A stretch of 64,000 bases of DNA from Ilumatobacter fluminis (GCF_004364865.1 NZ_SOAU01000001.1:3752001-3816000); one strand, 5' to 3'. Shown: positions 55,962 through 64,000, counted from the stretch's first letter. The notes: a model not told the origin generated them from the letters alone. A program made the numbers and translations.

Positions 55962-56361
55962 GTGGCTTCTCCCGTCGAGCAGGTGGTGGGTGGTCGTACC
56001 TGCGGCTACTTCACAGACTTTGCAGACGACTGACGAAAAAACGTCACTCGTACCTTCGGACCTGATGATCTTCCGGATGTCTTGCAAAGATCAGCAATGG
56101 ATCAAATCGGCCGATAACGGCTCGATCTTGAGGACGATACCGCACGCTAGCTGGACGCGAGGGAGGATCTCGACCGTCATCACCCACCGTCAAGTAGCTG
56201 CGAAGTCGCCAGAAGATGAGGTTCCGGCGGGGCGATCAGCGCCGACGCCCCGAGCCCACTCGGCGTCGCTCGCGATGGACGTCGATCATGAGCGACGCTG
56301 ACTCGCGGACGGGCACCCTCGACCTCGGGTCGAGGGTGAGGGTGATCCCGGGCGAGGTGTT
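55962..56361 (-). promoter_or_regulatory. Low-GC leader and promoter region of the giant surface gene
   Basis: The 400 bp hold no convincing gene. On the minus strand the part from about 56150 to 55990 is much AT-richer than the surroundings and contains two diverged direct blocks, each TTTGCAA- or CTGCAAAG-like and ending in GGTACGA, plus TGACG-T6-CGTCA. A SigA-like pair (TTGATC, 17 nt, AGACAT) is possible. These look like promoter and operator sequence but no single site is certain. Confidence 0.4.
56314..56338 (-). terminator. Hairpin after the DUF3097 gene
   Basis: A perfect 11-bp stem (arm CACCCTCGACC) with a 3-nt loop lies 23 nt after the stop codon. Confidence 0.6.
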
Positions 56362-57174
56362 TCAGGCGTCGTCGAGGGTGACGAAATCGATCAGGCGCTC
56401 GACGGCGCCGATCAGCTCGGGCTCGAGATCGGCGAAGCTCCGAACCTGGTTGCGGAGCCGGGGCCAGAACCCCTCGAACGGCACACCGAGGGCGGCGCAC
56501 ATGCCTTCTTTCCACGGTTCCCCCTTCGGCACGTCCGGCCACGCAGCGAGCCCGACCACCTTGGGTCGGATGCCCGCCCACACGTCGACGAAGGGGTGAC
56601 CGGTGATCAGCACCGCCGGATGGTCGACGGTGGCTGCGATCCGCGACTCCTTCGATCCGTCGACCAGGTGGTCGAGCAGGATGCCCAGTCGACGTTGCGA
56701 GGACGGGCCGAACTCGCCGACGGCCGCCCGCAGATCGTCGGCACCGTGGAGCGGCTCGACGACGATGCCGAGCTCGCGGAGGTCGTCGCCCCAGACGTGT
56801 TCGACGAGTTCGGCGTCGTGCTTGCCCTCGACCCAGATCCGGCTCGCCCGGGCGACTCGGGCACCGGCGGACCGATCGGCGGCGAACGAGCCGGAGGCAG
56901 TCACCGTCCGCACGGCGGTGCGCTGTTGCGCGGGACGGACGAGCGTGACGGGTTTGCCCTCGTACAGGAAGCCGCCCGGCTTCCAGGTGAAGTGGCGGAG
57001 ATGCTGCTTGCGGTCGCGGAGGGTGACCGCCTCGTGGTTCCAGCGCACGACGTCCCCGACGAACCCGCTCGCGCGGTCTTCGACGACGAGCCCCATCGCC
57101 ACCTCCAGTTTCGGGTACTCGGGCCGGCGTCGGGAGTCGGCGACCTCGTCGAGGATGTCGCGGTCGTACTGCAT
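56362..57174 (-). CDS. DUF3097-family protein
   Basis: 270 residues from the ATG at 57174; a GTG at 57219 would add 15. Conserved features are VEDRASGFVGDVVRW, a PGGFLYEGKPVTLVRP strand, RIWVEGKHDAELVEHVWGDD (a Toprim-like E...D pattern) and DHLVDGSKESRIA...VLITGHPFVDVWAGI. The Toprim-like acidic residues suggest a nucleic-acid function, but none has been established to my knowledge. It follows the next gene closely and may be co-transcribed with it. Confidence 0.75.
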   Translation of the reverse strand: MQYDRDILDEVADSRRRPEYPKLEVAMGLVVEDRASGFVGDVVRWNHEAVTLRDRKQHLRHFTWKPGGFLYEGKPVTLVRPAQQRTAVRTVTASGSFAADRSAGARVARASRIWVEGKHDAELVEHVWGDDLRELGIVVEPLHGADDLRAAVGEFGPSSQRRLGILLDHLVDGSKESRIAATVDHPAVLITGHPFVDVWAGIRPKVVGLAAWPDVPKGEPWKEGMCAALGVPFEGFWPRLRNQVRSFADLEPELIGAVERLIDFVTLDDA

Positions 57175-57233
57175 GGGACCGTCGAGCTTGCCACGACGAA
57201 CCGTCGAGACGGCGGACACCGGCCGCGGTCGGC

Positions 57234-57875
57234 CTAGCGGAGACGCGACCGCCAGCCGTCGGGTGTGAGCACCCAGTCGGCCGTGCTCCCGTCCGGGAAG
57301 GCGAACGGCGCCCGCAACCCGGTGTGGGCCAAGGCGCCTGCGATCGGTTGCGGACCGAGCTCGCTCCCCCATCGGCGCCAGCGACGTGCCGGCGCCTCGG
57401 CGAAGGTGACATGGTGCCGACCGAGTAACTCGATGACGCCGTGGACGACGCCGGCCTGCTCATAGCCGTGGTCGATGGGCGTGGGCTCGCCCGTGGCGTA
57501 CCACTCGAGATCGGCCGAGGACGGTTCGGGTGTGCCGTACGCCCGACCGAGGGCCTCGTCGGCGTCGTCGAGGGCCGCGAAATGGCCCTCGTTGCCGATC
57601 GACCATTGTTCGAACGGGGCCACACAATGGTGCTCGGCCCACATCTCCGGCGCCTTCACGATGAACGGGTCGGACCGGAGCCTGACGTCCCACTCGGTCA
57701 GGTGGAGGACGGGGTAGCCGTCCTCCACGACCGCCGACCAGTACCACGCACGTCGCCCGACGAGTCGGTGCCCCGACACCACACCGGCCGTACCGTCGGG
57801 TCGCCATGCGGCGAACAACCACTCGTCGACCGCCGCATCGGGGTGTGGCATCTCGTCGCCGGCGTCGAACCTCAC
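57234..57875 (-). CDS. Protein of unknown function
   Basis: 213 residues from the GTG at 57875; a longer frame to 57950 overlaps the divergent SCP2 start. It contains VDEWLFAAWRPDGTAGVVSG, RRAWYWSAVVEDGYPVLHLTEWDV and many Trp residues, so it is probably beta-rich and cytoplasmic. No family is recognised. The gene immediately downstream (DUF3097) begins about 60 bp after its stop. Confidence 0.6.
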   Translation of the reverse strand: MRFDAGDEMPHPDAAVDEWLFAAWRPDGTAGVVSGHRLVGRRAWYWSAVVEDGYPVLHLTEWDVRLRSDPFIVKAPEMWAEHHCVAPFEQWSIGNEGHFAALDDADEALGRAYGTPEPSSADLEWYATGEPTPIDHGYEQAGVVHGVIELLGRHHVTFAEAPARRWRRWGSELGPQPIAGALAHTGLRAPFAFPDGSTADWVLTPDGWRSRLR

Positions 57876-57936
57876 TGCCCCATCCTGCCCGGAACCGACC
57901 GGGACCCCGCCGGAATCGGGCAGACTTGGGGACGCC

Positions 57937-58350
57937 ATGAGCACCGACACCGAACCGACGATCCGCTACCTCAGCCTGGCGTGGATGCGCGAGCTCACCC
58001 GTGAGGTGGCCGAGAGTGAGCAACTCCGCGAACTCGCGGACGAGCACACGATCGGGGTCACCCAGGTGATCTCGGACGGCCCCGAGGGCACCGTGATCTA
58101 CCACCTCCAGGTCGGCGACGGCGAGGCGACGTTCGGCGCCGGCCCGGCCGACCCCGAGAACGTGCGGATGGAGCAGGACTGGGCGACCGCCGTCGCGGTC
58201 GCCACCGGCGCCCAGAACGCACAGGAGGCATTCATCACGGGCAGGATCAAGTTGTACGGCGACCAGCAGGCGCTCATGGGGGCACAGCCGGTCTTCGGAG
58301 CCCTCGACTCGGTGTTCGCCTCGGTCCGCGAGCGCACCCGGTACGAGTAA
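57937..58350 (+). CDS. SCP2 sterol-carrier-like domain protein
   Basis: 137 residues. It is an SCP2-type lipid-binding fold, with HLQVGDGEATFGAGPADPENV, WATAVAVATGAQNAQEAFITG and the closing GRIKLYGDQQALMG, which is the family's G-x-x-x-x-x-G-D pattern. The ligand is unknown. CAGACT lies 10 nt before the ATG. Followed 26 bp later by the Fpg/Nei gene. Confidence 0.8.
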   Translation: MSTDTEPTIRYLSLAWMRELTREVAESEQLRELADEHTIGVTQVISDGPEGTVIYHLQVGDGEATFGAGPADPENVRMEQDWATAVAVATGAQNAQEAFITGRIKLYGDQQALMGAQPVFGALDSVFASVRERTRYE

Positions 58351-58376
58351 GCGGCCGGGCGGGACAGGAGCCGATC

Positions 58377-59216
58377 ATGCCGGAGATGCCCGAGGTCCAG
58401 GCGCACGCCGAGCGACTGACCGAACAGTTCGCCAGCCGCGTGCTCACGCGCTTCCGCCCGATCACGTTCACGGCACTCAAGACGGCGCTGCCGGCGCCCG
58501 ACGACGCCTACGGCAGCGAGCTCCGGCGAGTGGGACGTCGCGGCAAGTACCTCCTCCTCGAGTTCGAGCCCGTGGTGTTCGCGGTGCACCTGATGCAGGG
58601 CGGCCGCCTTCTCGTCGACGAGAAGCAGTCGGCCAAACCCCGTGGCGGGCAGGCCCGATTCGTTTTCGACGACGGGCCAGCGCTGCTCCTCACCGAACAG
58701 GGCAGTGAGCGACGCGCCGGCGTGTGGGCACTCCCCGCCGAGGACGCCCTCGCCACGCCCCCGCTCGACGTGCTCGGCCCCGAGGCCGACGCGATCACCC
58801 CGCCCGAACTGGTGGAGCGGTTCGAGATCAAGAACCAGCGACTCCACGGGTTCCTGCGCGACCAGCGTTCGATCGCCGGGCTCGGACGACGCCTCGCGAA
58901 CGAGGTGTGCTGGCGGGCGAAGCTCAGCCCGTTCTCGATGACCGGCAAGCTGGGTATCGGAGGCGCCGAACAGGTGGTCGCCGGCATCCGCGCCGCGATC
59001 GACGAAGGCCTCGAGTACGAGCGTGGTCGCGCCGACATGAGCTCGTCGAAGGATCGTCCCGGCAACGTGCATCACAACGCCGGTCAGGCGTGCCCGGTCT
59101 GCGGCGACGAGATCCGTGCGGTCGAGTACTCGTCGTACACCGTCGAGTACTGCCCGACCTGTCAGACGAGCGGCAAGATCCTCGCCGACAACACCACCAG
59201 CAAGTTCCTGAAGTAG
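58377..59216 (+). CDS. Formamidopyrimidine-DNA glycosylase / endonuclease VIII family
   Basis: 279 residues. The N-terminal Pro-Glu (MPEMPEVQAHAE) supplies the catalytic amine and acid. The middle has the H2TH helix (GLGRRLANEVCWRAKLSPF), and the C-terminal zinc finger is C-x2-C-x16-C-x2-C in CPVCGDEI and YCPTCQTSGK. It excises oxidised bases and nicks the strand by beta/delta elimination. The zinc-finger loop lacks an evident R-x-S pattern, so the Nei-like subgroup is possible. AGGAG lies 7 nt before the ATG. Confidence 0.88.
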   Translation: MPEMPEVQAHAERLTEQFASRVLTRFRPITFTALKTALPAPDDAYGSELRRVGRRGKYLLLEFEPVVFAVHLMQGGRLLVDEKQSAKPRGGQARFVFDDGPALLLTEQGSERRAGVWALPAEDALATPPLDVLGPEADAITPPELVERFEIKNQRLHGFLRDQRSIAGLGRRLANEVCWRAKLSPFSMTGKLGIGGAEQVVAGIRAAIDEGLEYERGRADMSSSKDRPGNVHHNAGQACPVCGDEIRAVEYSSYTVEYCPTCQTSGKILADNTTSKFLK

Positions 59217-59248
59217 CCGGCGGCGGGGCAGCGGACTCGGGCACTCGG

Positions 59249-59254
59249 TACGGT
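59249..59254 (+). promoter_or_regulatory. -10 element TACGGT for the cupin gene (leaderless)
   Basis: TACGGT lies 7 nt before the ATG at 59262. Confidence 0.55.
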
Positions 59255-59261
59255 TGCTGAC

Positions 59262-59846
59262 ATGTCCGACGCCCTGGCATCCGACAAGTCGATCCTCGAC
59301 GAGTTCGTGGATCGGTGCCGGACGATCGCATCGGGTGACGATCCTGTCGCCGCGTTGACGCGCGAGATGGAACGGTTGGTCGCCGATCCCTCGGCGCTCG
59401 GCGAGACCGTCAGCGTCCCGACCGCCGGCGCGTCGATCGCTGGGTTCGACGAGATCGTGTTCGAGGACGACTCCGTGACCGTGTATCTCGTCCACTCCGC
59501 TCCCGACGTGGTGCAGCCGCCGCACGATCACCTGATGTCCGCAGTGATCGGTGTGTACGAAGGACGTGAGCGGCATCGGTTCTTCCGCCGGTCCCGCGAC
59601 GTACCCGTTCCGAGCGGCACCGCCGACGTGGACGCCGGCGACGTGCTGGCGCTCGGACCGTCGGCGATCCACGCCATCAGTGCACCCGGCGCCTGGTGTC
59701 GGGCGGTGCACGTGTACCTCGGGTCGCTCAGCTCGGTCGACCGGACGCTCTTCGATCCCGACACGCTCGACGCCGAGCCGATGACGGCCGAACGATACGA
59801 CGCACACTGCCGCCACGAGCCTGTACGGTCGACCTCATGGGGTTGA
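59262..59846 (+). CDS. Cysteine-dioxygenase-like cupin protein
   Basis: 194 residues. An N-terminal helical part precedes a double-stranded beta-helix (about 65-170) with metal ligands H-x-H in PPHDHLMSAVIGVYEG and a later His in GPSAIHAISAPG; the glutamate of YEGRERHRFF may complete the site. It resembles COG5553-type predicted metal-dependent enzymes. Substrate unknown. The last 10 bp overlap the next gene. Confidence 0.7.
   Translation: MSDALASDKSILDEFVDRCRTIASGDDPVAALTREMERLVADPSALGETVSVPTAGASIAGFDEIVFEDDSVTVYLVHSAPDVVQPPHDHLMSAVIGVYEGRERHRFFRRSRDVPVPSGTADVDAGDVLALGPSAIHAISAPGAWCRAVHVYLGSLSSVDRTLFDPDTLDAEPMTAERYDAHCRHEPVRSTSWG
59824..59829 (+). promoter_or_regulatory. -10 element TACGGT for the small gene at 59837 (leaderless, inside cupin gene)
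   Basis: TACGGT lies 7 nt before the ATG and within the last codons of the cupin gene, so the small gene may have its own transcript. Confidence 0.5.
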
Positions 59847-60124
59847 CGGAGCGGGTGAAGCGGTTGTTCGGGCGCTCGGACGCCGAACCGATGGACGAGC
59901 ACCCGAGCGCGGACGATCTCCGCATCGGTGATCTGTCGGAGCGGCTGCGCCAGATGCGTGGCGACAACGTGACGGCGATGGGGCCGCCGGATGCTGCGCC
60001 CCGGTCTGCCGACTCGGTGGAACAGATGAGCAAGGCCGCTGCCGATGCCCGGTTCGTCGATCGCACCAACGAAGACGACGTCCTCCGCGGCGTCAAGAAG
60101 TACCGCTCCGCCGACGACCGTTGA
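59837..60124 (+). CDS. Small protein of unknown function
   Basis: 95 residues, MGLTERVKRLFGRSDAEPMD at the start. It is charged, with no membrane segment, and ends in VKKYRSADDR. No family is recognised. It overlaps the cupin gene by 10 bp but carries its own -10-like site. A longer frame upstream to 59696 lies inside the cupin gene and is not used. Confidence 0.6.
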   Translation: MGLTERVKRLFGRSDAEPMDEHPSADDLRIGDLSERLRQMRGDNVTAMGPPDAAPRSADSVEQMSKAAADARFVDRTNEDDVLRGVKKYRSADDR

Positions 60125-60208
60125 GTCACGCTCCGCCGGACGCCAGGCCGCTTCCCGGCCGGTGCTGAAGCAACGGGCTGACGCGCTCGGACGAACGGCG
60201 ACGTGCGA

Positions 60209-63200
60209 TCACGATCCGCCGGCGGGGACGTACCCGTTCACGTCGACGATCAGATGCGTCTCCGCGTGCGTGTGCACACACACCTTCCCACCCACACCGA
60301 CCTTCGCGAGCACCGCATTCGGCACCGCGACACCCGCCAGATAGTTCAGGTTCGACGCCAACGGACGCGACACCCCACACGGATACACCGTCGCATGCCC
60401 CACACCACTCGGCCCCACCACCGTCACGTTCAACATCACCGCCTCGGCATCGACCGGCACACCACCACGACCCGCCACCACCAACTCCACGACACCATCG
60501 GCACCGACCCGACCCTGCCCCTCGAACCGATGATCGACCGTCGCATCACCCGAACCCGACCGCGTCTCCAACAACCGCGCCGGCACCACCGACTCGAACG
60601 ATCCGCCGGCGGGGACGTACCCGTTCACGTCGACGACCAGATGCGTCTCCGCGTGCGTGTGCACACACACCTTCCCACCCACACCGACCTTCGCGAGCAC
60701 CGCATTCGGCACCGCGACACCCGCCAGATAGTTCAGGTTCGACGCCAACGGACGCGACACCCCACACGGATACACCGTCGCATGCCCCACACCACTCGGC
60801 CCCACCACCGTCACGTTCAACATCACCGCCTCGGCATCGACCGGCACACCACCACGACCCGCCACCACCAACTCCACGACACCATCGGCACCGACCCGAC
60901 CCTGCCCCTCGAACCGATGATCGACCGTCGCATCACCCGAACCCGACCGCGTCTCCAACAACCGCGCCGGCACCACCGACTCGAACGATCCGCCGGCGGG
61001 GACGTACCCGTTCACGTCGACGACCAGATGCGTCTCCGCGTGCGTGTGCACACACACCTTCCCACCCACACCGACCTTCGCGAGCACCGCATTCGGCACC
61101 GCGACACCCGCCAGATAGTTCAGGTTCGACGCCAACGGACGCGACACCCCACACGGATACACCGTCGCATGCCCCGCACCACTCGGCCCCACCACCGTCA
61201 CGTTCAACATCACCGCCTCGGCATCGACCGGCACACCACCACGACCCGCCACCACCAACTCCACGACACCATCGGCACCGACCCGACCCTGCCCCTCGAA
61301 CCGATGATCGACCGTCGCATCACCCGAACCCGACCGCGTCTCCAACAACCGCGCCGGCACCAGTGGGACGAACGCCGACGGCTCCGGGTCGGGGTCCGGG
61401 TCCGGATCCGGGTCGGGGTCCGGGCCGGGACCGTTCGCCGGGTCGGGATTCGGGCCGGTCGTCGCGGTGAGCAGGAGCACCATCGTGCCGATCTCGTGGC
61501 TTCGTCCGAGTGCCTCGGTCAACCGGAACGGGCTCACCGAAGCAACGGTCGCGTACTCCTCCTCGAACCCACCGGGGTCGACCACGACCCGGTCTCCGGG
61601 TTCGAAGAACTCGCTGCCGGGCGGCATCTCCATGGCGGCCAGGTCGAGCACCGGCACCTCGCTGGTCCCGGCGTCGACGTCCTCGGCGAGATAGGTCATC
61701 GGGGCCAGGGTGAGACGCCCACCGTCGACGTAGTCGAGTGGGTCGACGTCCACCCACTCGCCGCCCTGCGCGCCGACGGGGACGACGAACCCTGCGGCCA
61801 CCAGCGCTGCGAGGATCGGGTCGGCGGGTGTGTCCGCCCCACTCGACCGGGCGGGGGGCTCGACGATCGCCTCGGTGACGGCACCCATCGAGCGCGATCC
61901 CTCGGGCGGCAACGGCGCACCTTCGCCGGGTACGTACTGCTCGAGTCCTCCGGTCACCGAAGGTTGCACCATGACGCCGTGATCACGTCCGAAGCTGGGC
62001 GTGATGTCGCCGTCGCTCAGCAACTGGACGAGGCGCGCCAGCACCGAGGCGCTGAACACGCGGGTCACGTTGTCCCACGCGTTGTAGAGCGCGTTCAGCT
62101 CGGCCAGTGTGACGAGGTTGAGCGCCCGGTACGGGCTCGCCGTCTCGGTGAACAGCCCTTGGAAGAACGAACGCTGCACGCCGTCGATCAACCGGGCGTT
62201 CGGGCCCCCTTCGAGGGTCGACAGGTTGTCGTCGAAGTAGGTCGTCATCAGGCGCCGGTTGTGGGTCGCGCCGATCAGCGTCTCGCCGCCCTCGCTGTTG
62301 GTGCCCTGGCCGACGTACTTGGTGCGGTGCTTCGGGTTGACGATCGTGAACGACTCGCCGTGTTGCATCCCGACCCGGTCGCGGAGCTGCTGGTAGATCT
62401 TGGCGCGCTGCGCCAGCTCCTGGGCCCGCTGAGCCGGGTCGGCGACATCGCCGAGGACGCGTCCGTCGGGCGTCAGGATGGCGAGGAAGTCGATGTCGCC
62501 GGTGATGTCCCAGAACGTCGACCCGTCGGGACCGGTCAGCCCCTCGGGATGCTCCATCTTGACCTTCCAGGCGCGGCGCCCGTCGGGATAGTCGATCGGT
62601 TCGAGCTTCGCATTCACGTTGGGGGCCTCGGGGATGAACTCCCGGTCGAGACCGTTGAACGCCGGGTCGAAGTCGACCTTGATGCCGTCGTTCTCCCAGA
62701 TCGCCCGCTGGTTGTCCTTGCCCGTTCGGACGGCGAAGTCCTCCCACTCCTTCAGTCGGGTCTGCAGACGCTCGGTGAGCGCTGCTCGGAGGTCGCTCTT
62801 GCCGGGCCCGTCGGGAACGGCCTGGAACGCCGAGATGCTGTCGAGGTATCTCGCGATCTCCGCATCGCGCAGTGCGCCTTCCGGGTGGTACGGGAGGGGC
62901 GGCTCGGCGACGACGACGAGCGCCTCGTCGACGTCGCGGTATCCGAGATACTTCACGTCGAGCTCGTTGACCCCCTTGGTCTTCACGCCCTGCGGCTTCG
63001 GGAGCGCCTTCTTGGCCTTGATCAGCTCGGTCGAGAGCGGCGCCCGTGAGCGGAACACGATCTCGACGCCGTTGTCCTCGGCGATGTCCATCACCGCGTT
63101 CACGTCGTCGCGGCCGACTCCGTACGCGTGCCTGATCTCGGATACATCGGTGACGTCGACGCCTGCGGGCAGCACCCGCGACTCGGGGAGTGCGGCCGCT

Positions 63201-64000
63201 CCCTTCGTCCGGATGACCTCGAGCGCGTCGCTGATCGCCTGTCGGTTCCTGGTACGGATGCCCTCCTCGATCGCCCCGCTCAGCAGACCGACGTTGCCGC
63301 CGAGCGCCGACAGGGTCTTCGCGGTGGTGCGAGCGGCGACGAGCGCTTCGATCGCCATGTCGAGGTTCTCGCCGACGACCTCCGCGACCTCGCCGCTGAT
63401 CAGCGTGAGGTTGCCGGTGGCGAACACCGTGTACATCCGATCGATCGACTTGTACACCATGTCGCCGACCAGGATCACCATCTGGTCGACCGTCACGTTC
63501 TGGAGTGCGGCGTGACCGAGCCGCTTCAGCTCGGTCAGTTCGGCGACGATCTCGTCGACGATGATCTGGCGGGCTGCTTCGTCGCCGATCAGGAACTCGT
63601 ACGCCGTCCGGGCCATCCACGCCTTGGCCTGGCCGATGCCCTGCTGACCCTGGAAGCCGAGATAGGCGATCTGCCCCAGACCACGACCGAACGTCTCGAT
63701 CCCGCGACCGAGCTTGCAACCGATGTAGGCGATGTCGCCGATCAGGTCGCCGATCAGGTCCTCGTAGCAGCTGATCCAGTTGGCCGCCTCCACCACAGCA
63801 TCCTCGGCAACCGGCGTGAGCTTGACCGTGAACGTGTCGGATGACCCGCCGGTGTCGACGATCTCGGTGTTCTCAGGGTCCGCCGGCACGTACTCGGTCG
63901 GGTCGTCCTCATCGGGTACGTACGGGAAGACCTGGTACTTGACGGTGAATCCCGACGGTCCGGTCGACTCGAGCGTCTGGACGATCGACTCGAGTTCGAT
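60209..64000 (-). CDS. Large protein with edema-factor/CyaA-like adenylate cyclase region and three C-terminal tandem repeats, N-terminus beyond window
   Basis: 1,263 residues visible; the frame is open to 64000 and the start lies beyond. Residues here are numbered from 64000. About 1-290 is helical, with Gly-rich hydrophobic stretches. About 300-560 resembles class II adenylate cyclases. FRSRAPLSTELIK (about 315) matches F-R-x-x-N-x-x-S/T-x-L-I-K, and VKTKGVNELDVK resembles the T-K-G...K catalytic lysines. GDIDFLAIL (about 500) has the D-x-D of the metal site, and MQHGESFTIVNP (about 545) aligns with H-G-T-E...NP, though the N/E of that loop seem missing. A beta-rich segment, a Pro/Asp/Gly linker and three 129-residue repeats follow. 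The repeats resemble the RLVDTR modules of the SGNH protein at 25864. Activity is not shown; the cyclase assignment is my own inference. Confidence 0.6.
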   Translation of the reverse strand: MELESIVQTLESTGPSGFTVKYQVFPYVPDEDDPTEYVPADPENTEIVDTGGSSDTFTVKLTPVAEDAVVEAANWISCYEDLIGDLIGDIAYIGCKLGRGIETFGRGLGQIAYLGFQGQQGIGQAKAWMARTAYEFLIGDEAARQIIVDEIVAELTELKRLGHAALQNVTVDQMVILVGDMVYKSIDRMYTVFATGNLTLISGEVAEVVGENLDMAIEALVAARTTAKTLSALGGNVGLLSGAIEEGIRTRNRQAISDALEVIRTKGAAALPESRVLPAGVDVTDVSEIRHAYGVGRDDVNAVMDIAEDNGVEIVFRSRAPLSTELIKAKKALPKPQGVKTKGVNELDVKYLGYRDVDEALVVVAEPPLPYHPEGALRDAEIARYLDSISAFQAVPDGPGKSDLRAALTERLQTRLKEWEDFAVRTGKDNQRAIWENDGIKVDFDPAFNGLDREFIPEAPNVNAKLEPIDYPDGRRAWKVKMEHPEGLTGPDGSTFWDITGDIDFLAILTPDGRVLGDVADPAQRAQELAQRAKIYQQLRDRVGMQHGESFTIVNPKHRTKYVGQGTNSEGGETLIGATHNRRLMTTYFDDNLSTLEGGPNARLIDGVQRSFFQGLFTETASPYRALNLVTLAELNALYNAWDNVTRVFSASVLARLVQLLSDGDITPSFGRDHGVMVQPSVTGGLEQYVPGEGAPLPPEGSRSMGAVTEAIVEPPARSSGADTPADPILAALVAAGFVVPVGAQGGEWVDVDPLDYVDGGRLTLAPMTYLAEDVDAGTSEVPVLDLAAMEMPPGSEFFEPGDRVVVDPGGFEEEYATVASVSPFRLTEALGRSHEIGTMVLLLTATTGPNPDPANGPGPDPDPDPDPDPDPEPSAFVPLVPARLLETRSGSGDATVDHRFEGQGRVGADGVVELVVAGRGGVPVDAEAVMLNVTVVGPSGAGHATVYPCGVSRPLASNLNYLAGVAVPNAVLAKVGVGGKVCVHTHAETHLVVDVNGYVPAGGSFESVVPARLLETRSGSGDATVDHRFEGQGRVGADGVVELVVAGRGGVPVDAEAVMLNVTVVGPSGVGHATVYPCGVSRPLASNLNYLAGVAVPNAVLAKVGVGGKVCVHTHAETHLVVDVNGYVPAGGSFESVVPARLLETRSGSGDATVDHRFEGQGRVGADGVVELVVAGRGGVPVDAEAVMLNVTVVGPSGVGHATVYPCGVSRPLASNLNYLAGVAVPNAVLAKVGVGGKVCVHTHAETHLIVDVNGYVPAGGS
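60213..61366 (-). repeat. Three near-identical 387-bp tandem repeats
   Basis: Copies begin at 60213, 60600 and 60987, exactly 387 bp apart, so each encodes 129 residues without frame change. The only differences I see are one base in copy 1 (ATC for ACC in the His-Thr-His-Leu region, near 60252) and one in copy 3 (Ala for Val at Pro-Ser-Gly-x, near 61175). Copy 3 diverges in its last about 20 bp. Confidence 0.95.

Noticed and set aside
49401-56033. Plus-strand open frame of 2,210 codons opposite the giant surface gene
   Set aside because: It is the antisense of an Asp/Val/Thr-rich, GAC/GTC-biased gene, which keeps the reverse frame free of stops. It has no start signal, no recognisable domain, and repeats that mirror the minus-strand SdrD units.
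55980-56090. A c-di-GMP (GEMM) riboswitch upstream of the giant surface gene
   Set aside because: A GCAAAG and a GTAGCCG string recall the GEMM consensus, but the first stem, the GNRA loop and the tetraloop receptor are not present in order.
60213-61366. CRISPR array
   Set aside because: The repeats are 387 bp, contiguous, in frame and coding, with no spacers.
61380-61440. Minisatellite in the Pro/Asp linker
   Set aside because: The 6-bp-like GGGTCC/GGGTCG pattern only reflects an Asp-Pro dipeptide linker; units are imperfect and short.

Overview
High-GC (about 68-70%) chromosomal DNA from an actinobacterium, most likely a marine or aquatic member of the Acidimicrobiia (Ilumatobacter-like). 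The pointers are two WhiB regulators, a fused F420 FO synthase (FbiC), a SenX3/RegX3-PhoU-Pst phosphate locus, Asp-rich surface proteins, and repeat modules of the 'RLVDTR/RLLETR' type that I associate with Acidimicrobiia. This assignment is inference. I found no rRNA, tRNA, CRISPR array, insertion sequence or replication origin.

Layout. 1-1005: the start of an MFS transporter (minus strand), cut by the left edge. 1205-8704: a seven-gene operon in which every junction is a 4-bp GTGA/ATGA overlap: glycosyltransferase, flippase, MFS exporter, mannosyltransferase-like GT4, polysaccharide deacetylase, second GT4 and GNAT, presumably making and exporting a surface glycan or glycolipid. 8719-18380 (minus): a complete phosphate-starvation and polyphosphate block, transcribed hypothetical-ppk and then pstS-pstC-pstA-pstB-phoU-senX3-regX3. 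It has PHO-box-like repeats before pstS and a perfect 17-bp hairpin between pstS and pstC. 18626-19596: whiB with a possible leader peptide, tatA, and a second whiB. 19833-23747: a hydroxyacid dehydrogenase, an unknown protein, a Gfo/Idh oxidoreductase, a GT2 and an RmlC-like epimerase. 23776-31312: a split MoxR ATPase/VWA pair around cell-envelope genes (SGNH hydrolase with repeat modules, M23 peptidase, anti-sigma kinase). 31368-36430: AzlCD exporter, a GH2 glycosidase, and an ABC-F ATPase flanked by REP-like palindromes. 36467-41409: AIM24-type protein, succinate dehydrogenase sdhCAB and an HxlR regulator. 41477-47254: fbiC, membrane pyrophosphatase hppA, and an atypical diadenylate-cyclase-like protein. 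47325-55961 (minus): a 2,878-residue LPQSG-anchored surface protein with 12 SdrD-B-like repeats. 56362-60124: housekeeping and unknown genes (DUF3097, SCP2, Fpg/Nei, cupin). 60209-64000 (minus): the C-terminal 1,263 residues of a large protein with an edema-factor/CyaA-like adenylate cyclase region and three almost identical 129-residue tandem repeats. Its start lies beyond the right edge.

Gene regulation has a clear signature. Most genes or operons that begin a transcription unit carry a TANNNT hexamer only 6-9 nt before the start codon and no Shine-Dalgarno sequence, so they are probably transcribed leaderless. The main exceptions, with real leaders and ribosome binding sites, are pstS, whiB, the M23 peptidase, hppA, the AIM24-type gene and the giant surface protein. 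The most unusual items are the adenylate-cyclase-like protein with freshly duplicated repeats, the giant LPQSG protein, the atypical DAC-domain protein beside it, and the possible leader peptide that overlaps an alternative whiB start.
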